Assembly: GCA_030077755.1 (NCBI GenBank)
Contig: JAQJZZ010000004.1
Coordinates: forward strand, 310,001-374,000
DNA: 64,000 nt
Direction of reading: 5' to 3'
DNA from: Filosporella fistucella
Taxonomy: Eukaryota > Ascomycota > Leotiomycetes > Helotiales
A program made the translations under genes and the position numbers. Shown piece after piece: positions 23,644-33,497 of this stretch; positions within the stretch are counted from its first letter, which is position 1; each line of letters begins with the position of its first letter. Below the pieces are notes generated by a model. That model had not been told where the DNA came from. It did no database searches and saw only the letters and a program-made list of their open reading frames with translations.

Positions 23644-24972
23644 ATGGTATCTCAAGAAATTTCGAAAGAGACAAATACTGTTCGTATTACTAGTACTTGT
23701 TGGTTGGTTGAGGCTGACAATGTCTACAGGCTGTCTTGATAGCATGTCTCAGCGGTTCTTGCGTGTTTGTAGCACTTCGTACGGGAGCTCGCTGGTTCAA
23801 GACTCGTCGGATACCATTTGCGCCTGAAGATGTCTTCATGTATGCCGCTTTATCTTCGTTCGCGATCATGTGCGCCTTGTATCTCGAAATCGTTCCAACG
23901 CTTTACAATGTCCAACTTGTCGGAGCCGGGCTGATGGCTCCGTATGCCACCATGATGGAAGACCTTACCGCAATGCTGAAAGAGTTTCTGGCTGTTCAGT
24001 TCTTCTTTTGGTTGACGTTGTGGTCCGTTAAATTCAGCCTTCTTTTCATGTTCCAGCGATTGACGACTGGTATCTTGACGTACACGAGGATCTGGTGGGG
24101 TGTAATGATTTTCACCATCTTGGCATTTATTGGTTGTGCTATCAGCCAGTTTACCAGTTGTTCTAGCATACATGCATGGCTTTCTCCACTAGGTAAGATA
24201 TCATCGACTTCTGAAATGGTCATCAATTGACGCAGAACGTTAGGCCTGTGCAATACCCCAAGAGATGCGGTGGCAAAGGCAGCCAGTTTGTGGTATAGCT
24301 TAGCTGTTGATCTTTTAACAGATCTCATGAGTACGTATTTTTGCCCTTGGTACGCCATCTACTCAATGCTAATACAATATAGTCATGGCCATACCTGTCC
24401 AAATTCTCTATAAACTCAAGATATCCACCGCACAGAAGATCAGCGTCGGCGTTGTATTCGTTGTCGGCATTATTACCATGATCTTTGCTGTTGTTCGAGT
24501 TGTGTCTCTGGACTCAAGCACTGCAAATGGACAAGTCAATACGACATGGCTAATTCTTTGGGCTGGCATTGAAGGTGCCGTTGGTAAGTCACTAAGTCCT
24601 AGATATGTTGTGACATTCTCTAACCTGACCTTTCTAGCCATCATAGTTGGATGCCTCCCTGCGTTCGCTATCTTCGTCCGCGGTCGAGTCGAAGCCTCCC
24701 GCGTCCAATACTACGGTGAAACCGGAGAGTCCGGAAGCAAACCAACATCGAACATCAAATCTTCTCGAGCGAAATCAAGAGCGAGGGTCGAAAGCGTTCT
24801 ACTTACCGAAGTTGAACCAGCAAGACATTCAATAGATGGCGCAAGTGGAAAGAGCTTGGTGGAGAACAAGATTGTGGTTACACATAAATGGAATCAGAGG
24901 TGGCATAACGGGACAGAGAGTGATGTAGAACATGAGCGGGCTCGCAAGCTGGGACTTGGGGGCCATGTATAA
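23644..24972 (+). CDS. Rhodopsin-like seven-TM integral membrane protein (PTH11/SAT4-related family)
   Basis: Five exons (23644-23679, 23730-24192, 24244-24330, 24383-24583, 24638-24972) give 373 residues. A 36-nt first exon (MVSQEISKETNT) joins by a GTTCGT donor and a CTGAC branch. The hydrophobic segments are typical of fungal rhodopsin-domain membrane proteins: AVLIACLSGSCVFVALRTGARW, the ARW(F) motif and EDVFMY loop; FFFWLTLWSVKFSLLFMFQRL; VMIFTILAFIGCAI; LWYSLAVDLLTDLMIMAIPV; VGVVFVVGIITMIFAVVRVV; and a last helix, AIIVGCLPAFAIFV. The tail is cytosolic, Ser/Lys-rich. These proteins are often called PTH11-like GPCRs, yet no CFEM domain is present here. Ligand and role unknown. Confidence 0.88.
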
Positions 24973-25164
24973 AAAGTGTAAATTACGAATGTCAACGAAA
25001 ATCATGTTTATGATTGGCTCGATGGCCTGTGAGTGGATACACTTCAACCCAATCATCCAACTTCGGATACTGCTCGGCTCCAACTGTTAGCCTCTCACAA
25101 CCCTCGCCCTCAATATTAGCCCAAAAAACACCAATTGCCTGAGGCCATGGGGAATATCCAAGAT

Positions 25165-25659
25165 TTAAGACCAGCCATGATAGGGTGGTTGGTATGGAGG
25201 TGATTGGTCTGGAGGATGGTACCGAGGTGGCCCGGCGTTGGACATACCACTTGGCACTGGCTCATCCCTTGATAATGTCAGCTAAGATAACTCTGTCATC
25301 ATATTTCTACCCTTTTCTAAATCAAATACTTACTCTAGAGCATACCAAGCCTGTAAGAGATCTTCCATCCTGATTGCGAGCGCCCTGATCCTGGGCGATA
25401 TTCGTTCAAGGTCCATGACTGCGTTCTGATTTGGGCCTCTCTCCATACTCCTTAAATTCCAGTCTTTAAGATTATTGTATTCAGCTCCATAGTTCGTGAG
25501 CAGGTCTGATGTTTTGTAGCTGACACCGTCGATGACATGAAAGGGATAGTATGTTGGTAGTACAAACCTCATCGCGTCCACCAGGTTATCTACGTAGTTC
25601 ATCTGATCTGTTATTTCCTGCCAAAGAACCTCCCCGTGATAGCTTAGTACGTTGCCCAT
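25165..25659 (-). CDS. Small helical protein with multi-PPxY tail exon, array member F
   Basis: Exon 1 (25659-25334) and exon 2 (25267-25165) join over a 66-nt intron with GTAAGT and a CTGAC branch point 13 nt before the acceptor; total 142 residues. Exon 1 has helix-like WQEITDQMNYVDNLVDAM, LLTNYGAEYNNLKDW and RISPRIRALAIRMEDLLQAW. Exon 2 codes for a very Pro/Tyr-rich tail: GPPRYHPPDQSPPYQPPYHG, then WS. PPRY fits PPxY, and two further PPYQ/PPYH sites surround it. This is the strongest case that a tail exon with WW-ligand motifs is under selection, since it lies outside the unspliced frame yet is intact. No named family recognised. Confidence 0.7.
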
Positions 25660-26224
25660 TGTTCTCTTTTCAGACCCTTGCTGAAACCAAATTTGGAAGT
25701 TCTCTCAATGTTCTATGTGTTCTGGGTGATCTTTTGGAAGTCTTGGGGTTCTGAAGATGTATGTTGGATATTTGATGATGTTGCATATCAAACATAGATA
25801 GAAGAAAAGGGCTGGTTGCTAAAATATAAAGTACTCTACGGGTAAGCTGCTATTGTTACATTAATCAGTAATTCTCTTGTGAATGGACAGGATACTCGAT
25901 GCCATGAACCCAATAACAACAATTCAGCTAACACGTAGCATAGAATGCGATGTTTGTTAGAAATTGTTTTATTATTCATTCAAAATTCGATTATTATTCT
26001 CCCTGGAACTTCAGGCCCTTTGTCCTTCGCACCAGAAAGTCCACTTAGAATAGCAGTACAGCTAACGACTACTTCATATTGTTTCGTAATCGACGATCAC
26101 TATTGATTGGAAGCCGTCTACAGGATATAGTCTTCGGGGGTGAAAAGCTGTCGAAGATAATTTTCATTTGGCCTTACTCCGGCTAGCTCTCGTAGTTGAA
26201 ATCTTTTTCTTTTGCACCAGATGC
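25660..26224. other. Intergenic
   Basis: Promoter of member F plus the region just past the stop of the gene at 26225. Minus-strand frames between 26100 and 26190 (ending FTPEDYIL or, in another frame, KTISCRRLPINSD) might be a tail exon of that gene, but I could not join either convincingly. Confidence 0.35.
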
Positions 26225-26554
26225 TTACAATGTAATCAGGTGCTGATATTTGAGGTTGTCAACAGCCGCTCTGGGCTTATCAATCTCAGTTCGAATATCC
26301 CAGAGGGATTTTTCAAGTTCTTCAGCTATCGCTTCCGAGCGTACGTATTCGAAGTAAGTTCTGAGCACTGCGAACTGCGATTTGTATCGCTGAATTAACA
26401 CGCTAGTATCATAATAGATCGTTTCTATACGATGGGATGGATATTTCTCAAGATCAATCTCATAAACTTCTCCGAAGGATGCATTGATGTCCCTTATTCC
26501 CGCTCTTAGTGTTCGTTGGAGGTTGTGGACGCGCTTAGTAAGTGATGGTTCCAT
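26225..26554 (-). CDS. Small helical protein, array member G
   Basis: A 109-residue frame from MEPSLTKRVHNLQRTL. Three helix-like segments are visible: TKRVHNLQRTLRAGIRDI, SVLIQRYKSQFAVLRTYFEY and IAEELEKSLWDIRTEI. Their order and spacing match the array. The last codons (ACATTGTAAGC) contain a good GTAAGC donor, as in members D and F, so a tail exon probably exists; the candidates downstream do not join in a clean frame. Function unknown. Confidence 0.58.
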   Translation of the reverse strand: MEPSLTKRVHNLQRTLRAGIRDINASFGEVYEIDLEKYPSHRIETIYYDTSVLIQRYKSQFAVLRTYFEYVRSEAIAEELEKSLWDIRTEIDKPRAAVDNLKYQHLITL

Positions 26555-26951
26555 CTTTGTTCTTGCTGAAAGGTTGGTTAGACTACGGTTGTGAACACTT
26601 TGCTAAGGTTATGTTATATTTGCTGGATGCCAAAAAGAATTGTGGCTTATGCATTCGATGATGTTGTGTTTTAAACGGGAGATCAAGTACACAATCTCTT
26701 TAAATAGAACATACTCTGTTGTAGTGCTGTGTTTGCCTTGACGTGAATCAGTTATCTCTTGTCGAAAGCTCTTCTGTCAAAAATTGATGATTAAAATATG
26801 GAGAGACTGAATCAACACTGAATGGCTTTATGGTGAATAACAATTTTGGTTCGCCGAAAACTCAGTCTTATTCCATTGTGATGTTAGCTATTCTTGAATC
26901 CGAAGATACTCTCAAAATACTGGCTTAAGGCAGCATGTAAAAGGTCCATGT

Positions 26952-27047
26952 CTAATAATCTCCTTGATAAGGAGGAGGCAGATCATTGTTCTCGCCATAA
27001 GGGCTATAAGGAGGTGCCGGTTGTTGATACTGTGCATTTTCCCTTTC
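26952..27047 (-). pseudogene. Orphan PPxY tail exon (relic H)
   Basis: A 31-codon open exon-like piece with two strong motifs, PAPPYSPYG and DLPPPYQGDY, then a stop. An acceptor (CTGAAG) sits at its 5' border. Upstream on the same strand a coding-like stretch near 27178-27248 (FNPIPTCEKYTKEMKSAY, followed by a GTAAAT donor) is present, but its phase does not fit the tail and it has an upstream stop. I read this as a degenerate member of the helical family with its tail still readable. A functional gene with an unrecognised intron remains possible. Confidence 0.45.
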
Positions 27048-27483
27048 CTTCAGTCAGCTCCTGCGACAATTAAAGGCAACCTTAAGTTGTGTACTTTTTA
27101 TAGATGGGAATAAAATGTGTCAATAGAATCATATAGACTGTTGTGAATTACCACTGAGGCATTTATATTTACCGTAAGCCGACTTCATTTCTTTCGTGTA
27201 CTTCTCACAAGTCGGAATGGGGTTGAAAGCTTGAATGGCTCGTGTGTGATTCAGAGATTTTTGCTATAGTCCATGCCAGAGAAGAGGTGATTCACGAAAG
27301 ATTAATCTAGTCAAAGACGAGGTGTTAAAGTTACTTCTAAAACTCCCCAATTTATATTCAATTCACAATTTTGTATGTGGATGCCCTATTTATCGCGCGC
27401 CTCGATCGTTTTTTTTTTTTTTTTTTGACTTGCCTCCTACACTTACATCTAGGAACTGCTCGCCAATAGCCCAAGAGTTCAAG
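27048..27483. other. Divergent intergenic region with T18 run
   Basis: It separates the minus-strand relic from the plus-strand genes beginning at 27484. An 18-T run lies at 27409-27426, 57 bp before that start codon. Confidence 0.5.
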
Positions 27484-27870
27484 ATGCACCACACTATCTC
27501 CGCTTTGAGAGAAAAGCTTGACGAGGCCCAGGAACTCATCACACAAATTCATCATGAAGAGTTGATCAATCGTCAATGGCGCTGGGTTGAGAGAGGTGAA
27601 CTTCAAGGATTGATCCAAACGTGGGAAGCTGAATTAATCTACATAAAAACACTCATTCGTTATCGAGAATCATTGTACTTTGTCAAGGCTGGCCTAGATA
27701 CCAGCTTTCGGCATAACATTCGAACCAGAAGCATCAAAAGGCGAATCCGTGTACTGAAAAGGCAAGTGGAAGTTGGTTACAAGGAATTGCAGGATGGTGC
27801 CATTCCAGATATTTTTATTACATCACCTGAACCAGAATATGTTACTTGGAAGTGGCATGAGGGCTTATAA
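27484..27870 (+). CDS. Small helical protein, array member I
   Basis: A 128-residue single-exon protein from MHHTISALREKLDEAQ; open frame upstream of this ATG runs through poly-T and is ignored. The helices are SALREKLDEAQELITQIHHE (with the family's ELINRQ ending), LIQTWEAELIYIKTLIRY, and a very basic RTRSIKRRIRVLKRQVEVGY. It ends SPEPEYVTWKWHEGL, a Tyr-bearing acidic tail but without PPxY. First of three plus-strand members, in opposite orientation to those on the left. Function unknown. Confidence 0.62.
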   Translation: MHHTISALREKLDEAQELITQIHHEELINRQWRWVERGELQGLIQTWEAELIYIKTLIRYRESLYFVKAGLDTSFRHNIRTRSIKRRIRVLKRQVEVGYKELQDGAIPDIFITSPEPEYVTWKWHEGL

Positions 27871-28181
27871 AAACTGACAGTGGCTTGGGGAAGGGGTTTA
27901 TTTGATGCGATGATTTGACGATAGAGAAGTGTGTGTGTTTGACGATTTTGAGAAGGCATTCCCAAGTAGAGAATCAGAATACCGCTCTAAGTAATGCTAG
28001 CGCAGAGGTCAATACCACCTACTATTCAATTCGATTTACTTCCCTCTCTCCAATTTGAAATTCAATTCACCAATGTTGATTTATTTCACGTGCTTGTAAT
28101 TGTTGCCAACAATATCCCAGCCGCATCACTTCAATCTGATCGACTCACAACTTCAATGTCAACGACAACACGCGATCGCTC
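27871..28181. other. Intergenic
   Basis: Short gap. An alternative ATG at 28156 opens a different, shorter frame that lacks family features. Confidence 0.4.
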
Positions 28182-28800
28182 ATGGGTTTGGAGGATAAGA
28201 GCTTGCATCTCCTACGCCCAATCATGGCTTTCCTTGACCTCCAGAGTAAGTCAAAGCTTTTTCGATACGTTGCGAGGCAACACCGCAGTTCCCGAATAGA
28301 GACAAGACCGCGCACAAGCTTATGCCCGAGTCGTGTCGCCATTGAGCTCCATGCTAATTTGTCTACAGTGGAATACGATCTAAAGATCATTCATAAAACT
28401 ATAAAGAGTCTCCGATCCGAGGGCACCATTTGGGGCTTCAATCCGATCGCACACGCCGAATTGGTAGAGCAAGTCAGTCTCTTGCGTGCACGAGCAGATA
28501 TGCTACAAGCTGCTTTCAACCGCAGGAACGACTTCATGGTACGAGTACACAGATTCTTTGAGAAGCTTCATGGCGAGAACAATATGTTGCGGCTAGCTCA
28601 AGCTGTTGGGGAGTTGAGGGATGATGTGAGAGACTTTGCGAGATATTGTGGAGTCACAAAGTAGGTTTTTGTCTACCGTTTAAGATCACAAGTGACAGGT
28701 AGTGACTAAACTTCGCAGGTGCTATTCACAATCCATCCTCTCCAGCGAGAAATTCCAATCTTCTGAGCGAACAGGTGTTGATGAGGGGAAGTGTTTCTGA
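28182..28800 (+). CDS. Small helical protein, array member J
   Basis: Exon 1 (28182-28660) and exon 2 (28719-28800) join over a 58-nt intron (GTAGGT ... CGCAG); total 186 residues. The N-terminal 60 residues are less certain, since another ATG and a donor-like GTAAGT occur there. The core carries the three-helix pattern: NLSTVEYDLKIIHKTIKSL, LVEQVSLLRARADMLQAAF, and RLAQAVGELRDDVRDFARY. Exon 2 adds a short polar tail (SILSSEKFQSSERTGVDEG) lacking PPxY. Unspliced, the frame would end at GVTK. Function unknown. Confidence 0.58.
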
Positions 28801-29127
28801 GGATCGAAGGCAGTGAGCTCTGGATACTATGGGAATGGATCTGTGGAGCAGAGAAACATTAGCACCATGAATGGGTTCCGAAATTAAGCAACAACTTGAG
28901 AATACAGCATGACCGAGGGAGCGATGTGGGCTTCCTGATATTGAATCTCTCTTTGGGCATGAACCGGGACACGCTGTACTTATTCTATGACAATCAAACC
29001 TCTCTGCACCAACCTGTAGTGTATTCTATATAATCTCATGGTAACCTTAAGTAGTTTCCATTTTAAGCCCAACCCATCTTCTCCCTCCATCCATATCTGA
29101 ACGCAGCACGAGCCCCAAGCATCATTC
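28801..29127. other. Intergenic
   Basis: Gap between members J and K. No gene seen; a pyrimidine-rich stretch before 29128 is probably leader sequence. Confidence 0.4.
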
Positions 29128-29457
29128 ATGCCATCATTGCCATGCGGAGGCGAATTCCGCGAGCGAGTAGAGCAGAGTCTCCAAGATATCTGTCAGATAC
29201 TGCAAAACATCGAAGAGTTCAGACGAGAAAGCATCCAGCAACTCGGGTATCCATTGGTAGGCAAAATGACCCTAAAGACCGCATGGGAAAAGCTGGACGA
29301 GCTTCAGAAGGAGTTGACGTACATTTTGAACATGGGATGGATCTACCGGAAATGCATGTGGCAACGAGAGCTCGAGAAGAGAGTAAAAGCTTTGGAGGAG
29401 GATGTTAGTACATGGAATGCAGATCTGAAATTCATGTTTGGAGGAAACCATCAATAA
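29128..29457 (+). CDS. Small helical protein, array member K
   Basis: A 109-residue single-exon protein from MPSLPCGGEFRERVEQ. The helices are EFRERVEQSLQDICQILQNI, LKTAWEKLDELQKELTYIL and RELEKRVKALEEDVSTWNAD. The second and third match the WExxL and LExRVxxLxxxV patterns of members E and I. No tail or PPxY motif. Rightmost member of the array; the NIF3-like gene follows about 300 bp later on the same strand. Function unknown. Confidence 0.62.
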   Translation: MPSLPCGGEFRERVEQSLQDICQILQNIEEFRRESIQQLGYPLVGKMTLKTAWEKLDELQKELTYILNMGWIYRKCMWQRELEKRVKALEEDVSTWNADLKFMFGGNHQ

Positions 29458-29755
29458 AGATATCTCTTGGATGTCGGCAAATTAGCCATGTAAATATGGT
29501 AATTGAGAAGAAAGATTTAAAACTATTAAAGTTCAGGTTGTGGCGATGAATGCATCTAGCTTAGTCAGCACTACTTGATCTTGGTCGATATCACACCACC
29601 CTTGATGCGAAGCAAATGGTCATAAATAGCATGCAAAGCTACATAAATTCTGAGTGCACACCTAAAACGTGAATACAAATATCAAGAATTGAAGGAGATT
29701 CCTGACTCTCTCACGCTCTCAAGATTCCGGTCTCAATTACCCCGCAACCCCCACC

Positions 29756-30167
29756 ATGACAAACCCAACAAAATACAAACTCGTCTTCCGCGTTCCACTA
29801 GCCTCCCTCTCAGTATGCAAAACTGCAATTTTCGCTGCAGGCGCAGGATGCTATCCCGGCCCAGGCGGCTATACAGAATGTTGCTGGACTACCATGGGAA
29901 CTGGTCAATTCAGGCCTGGAGCAGGAGCTAATCCGCATATTGGGACAGTGGGAGAACTGGAGGAAGTGCCAGAGATGAGAGTTGAGACATTGTGCGTTGG
30001 AGAGGATGTTGTGAGGAGGGCTGTAGAGGCTTTGAAGAGGTGAGTGGTTCGAAAGGGATGTGTCGATGGAGGTTGGAGAAATATGAAGGCTGAAAAGCTG
30101 ATTGAGGTGCAGTGCACATCCTTATGAGGAACCGGGATATGAAGTTCACAAACTGGAAGATTTTTGA
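29756..30167 (+). CDS. NIF3-like small protein
   Basis: Exon 1 (29756-30039) and exon 2 (30113-30167) joined over a 73-nt intron give 112 residues. The sequence has the block seen in the inserted domain of NIF3/YqfO proteins and in stand-alone fungal homologues: AGCYPGPGGYTECCWTTMG, TGQFRPGAGANPHIG, then ELEEVPEMRVETLC, and a C-terminal AHPYEEPGYEVHKLEDF made by exon 2. These proteins form a ferredoxin-like fold related to CutA/PII; their cellular job is not settled. Without splicing the conserved HPYEEP end is lost. It converges with the HET gene 190 bp away. Confidence 0.88.
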
Positions 30168-30355
30168 ATGAGTCTAAGAGATAAAAGTTGTCGAGCTGGA
30201 GGGAATTTTCAGACGGAAGATCTCAGGTCACGTAGCGGATGGTGGAAGGTCTTTTGCCTGATCCCAGATTTTTCAGGAAGCCTAAAACCTTGCACTGGAT
30301 TTAATTCTTCATATCATCTAAGGTGACTATGCTACCAATATTACCACAAAGCTAT

Positions 30356-32863
30356 CTAAGAGAGCACAAACTCCTGAAGGTTCTCCCTAGGCACCACTTG
30401 ATCCCTGGAAAGCCAAGCTCCTCCTCTCATCACCTCCTGGCACATCACAGTTGAACTGACAAGTTCATGAGTCGACTCTTTTGCACGCATCACCAAAGGC
30501 ACAGTTACTCCCGAGACCAAAACAATTTTGTCACCAGCCTTCACTTGATCAGAACAAACACCCCACGACATCCCGAAGTCGCCGCCAAGTGTATCTACCC
30601 CGGGTTTCCTATCTCGCTGCCTCTTTCTATACTTTGTCGTAGGCCATCGACGTATAACATAACTCTCATCCTGGAGCTGTAAATCTCTTACGAGCAGAAA
30701 TTTGATATCTGTCGAAGCTAGAAAGTTACAAAAGAAGATGTGAAAATTCAAAAGCTTGCGGAGCAGGCTTGGCCGTAGTATCTGTTGAGTCCTACTGTAG
30801 CTTCTATAATTTCTAATACGGTGCCAAAGATTTTGGCTCGTCAGAAGTGCCAGGACTTCCTCTGTGCTCTTTTCAATATCCCATATCATGAAACGAAAGT
30901 ATTCGTGAAGAAACTCAGCGCTGATACCCTTGGGTAACTCATGAACAAGAGCGAAGTGGTGCAGAAGAGCGTGGACGAAACTATCACCCTCACATTCTAA
31001 TCCAATTTGTGTAACTATAAGTGATCGGATCAACATGAGGTTCGACAAATGCTTTTTGTGCTCGCTTTCAAGATAGGTCTCCGATGTGCGCTTTGGTCCT
31101 GAGCAGAAAGTGACTGTGCCGATCTGGATACCCCAGACTGAAATTAACCCTTCGTTTGCATTCCGTGTGTCCAAGTATGGATGAGAGTGCGGAGTTGCGA
31201 TAACACGTGATGGAGATCCAATCTGGCCGTCATCCTTAGGGTTGAGTAAGAATGAGAAAGGTTTTGTAGACCAATCTGGAATCCATGATGGCTGGTCATC
31301 CACTTTTGTCAAAGCGGCAGTAATTAAAAGCTGCAGTGAATTGGTACAGCGAAGTAGTTGAACTGCGAATCGTTTGTAAATGTCGCCTTTAGAGAAACTA
31401 TAGTCAATGGTCGGCACATCCAAGCTAGACAGCTGTTGCAAAACGGATTGAAACCCAAAAGCCATGTCCTTCGGCTCTGTCGCCTTTCGGGTGCAAAGTG
31501 CATCGATTATGTTGTCCACAGACTCCTTCTGGAGTGCATTTCTCGGCTGAGACCTGAACAGTTCCGTCCAGCTATGTGGTAGAAGCATTTTTGGGCTGGT
31601 AATCATGCAGTATATCGGCGCAGCTACTGCGACGAGGGCCAGTACTAGAAGCAGGAAAACTATACCAATGGTACCGCCTCCAGATAAACTATGTTTGTTG
31701 GCAACGATTCGCCAAAAAGTAATGACTAGCACTGCCATCCAGAATATAAAGAGCGCAGAAGGCCAAAGTTTGCGATTGATGGCGTACTTCCGCAATGTAT
31801 TGTCAAGGAATAAATGATACCGTTGCAGCCGTTCTCGAGAAGCGTCACTCGTACCCCGAGATGACAAAAGACTCTGTCTTGTTTGTATGAGCCCATTCCA
31901 TGTAGTCAAAGTCTCCACTATGGGCAACTCGATCAGAAGATTGGGCTTATATTTCATATGATCAAGAAATGCCATACTAAGTTCGAAACGTGACCATGGG
32001 AGGTGGCAATCACCGCAGACAAGAACGGGATGAGAAGCAAGAACAATTTCTTGAAAAGTCCATAGTCGTGTGATCCATTGCTTGGTGAGCAGGTCTGTCA
32101 AATCGTGGTAGGATGCTGGTATAATTTTGCTGCTGCTCAAGAGCCTATTGGGAGAACCTGCTGAATCACCGTGTCAGTATGCAGCTTGCGCAAATGATTT
32201 CAATGGAAGCTGATGTCACATACCAGACTGCATGCTAAGTATCTGCTGGTGCTTTGGCACGAAGCTCCAGATAAACCAGGTCCAGGCTGCAGCCCACGGG
32301 CGAGGAGATGCCAGTTCCTCTTTGGTGGGATCGCCATCAACGAAGAAGTACTGTGGGAGACCGACATTTTCGAGATATTTCATTGCCCTGTCGGTAGCAA
32401 GGCTTCCTTCTCCAAGCCAAACATATACAGATCTAGCATCCTGATAAATTCTCCCCATGAGGGGTATCTGTTGTGCTTTTTCTTTGTCATCGTCCTGATT
32501 TATGCAAAGAGCATCGATCCAGATAGTAAAACCACCAAGTTTTCGTCGTAAGTGGACCAAAGCGGAGTGGCAGCTATCGCTTACTGGTATTTTGAGAGAT
32601 CCGTAGGTGACAGTCTTCGGAACAAGAGATTGGCATCCCCATACATATGACAGTGCGGTGAAATCCGGATTCTTGTCTAGGTCGATTACACGAAGGGATC
32701 CTCGAATGATGTCCTCTTCGTCCTCGTCTTCTGATAGTGGATAAACATCAAACGCTCGGATGGCATTGCAGTTTGCTGTAAGAGGTAGCGAGCGATAGGC
32801 AGATGCTTTTGCACTGAGTGAAGATGACGTTGAGTCTGGGGGGTTCGTGGATGAGGTTGACAT
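30356..32863 (-). CDS. HET (heterokaryon incompatibility) domain protein with two TM segments
   Basis: Exon 1 (32863-32224) and exon 2 (32157-30356), with a 66-nt intron, give 813 residues. Start is MSTSSTNPPDST; upstream frame is non-coding in look. HET signatures: FTALSYVWG at 68-76, IWIDALCINQ at 114-123, and IYQDARSVYVWLGE at 139-152, followed by RLWTFQEIVLA in exon 2. Two adjacent hydrophobic segments lie near 343-361 (ALFIFWMAVLVITFW) and 371-392 (GIVFLLLVLALVAVAAPIY). HET proteins trigger cell death when unlike fungal strains fuse; the partner is not known here. The TM pair within the C-terminal half is unusual. Lies tandem with another HET gene on the same strand. Confidence 0.92.
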
Positions 32864-33497
32864 GACGAAATGGGGTCGCTCTGCAGAGCACACCTGACTA
32901 AGGCTAGAGAGATTTCGAATACAAAATTGGATACAAATGAAATCAAAATTGGATGCAACGAAACTTGAATAATAGAAGTGGTAATGATAGTTAGATAATA
33001 TCACCAACATAGAGGGGTGTAGAAGGTTAAGCTTCTGGCTCAGCCCTACCGGCGCCTACCGCATCCCTGCAGGTTTCATCTCAGTGATGCTTACTTTGCT
33101 TCGGCCAATGCAAACCTCTCAATTTTGAATGATTGGATGATACTGAAACAGACATTGCCGTCAAATAAATCTGGAGCCCAAATTATCGCACGGCTGTTTC
33201 TGGGTCATAAAAGTTCTATGTATAGATTGTGGGATGAATGGATTGCCCTTTGGCCCGTTTCTGCTCCACAACTACCACCTCATGACACCAGCTTATAGGA
33301 ACCCTAAATGCGGAGTTAAAACATAAATCGTGATATAAGTGGGGAATCACTCGATTTATGGGGCAAGGAGCATCGCAAGAAATTGCGCAAGGGCTCGGGA
33401 AAAAGGCGAGAGTAAAACTTTGAATTATGATTGTGAAAAGTCACAATCGGGTATAATAATTGCATGAAATACTTAAGAAAACCATATAGAAAGTTTT
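32864..33497. other. Intergenic between HET genes
   Basis: Leader of the first HET gene and 3' side of the second. No gene seen. Confidence 0.5.

Noticed and set aside
28156..28299. Alternative start and frame for the gene at 28182
   Set aside because: The frame ends early, and none of the splices I tried with the nearby GTAAGT keeps the helical core in frame.
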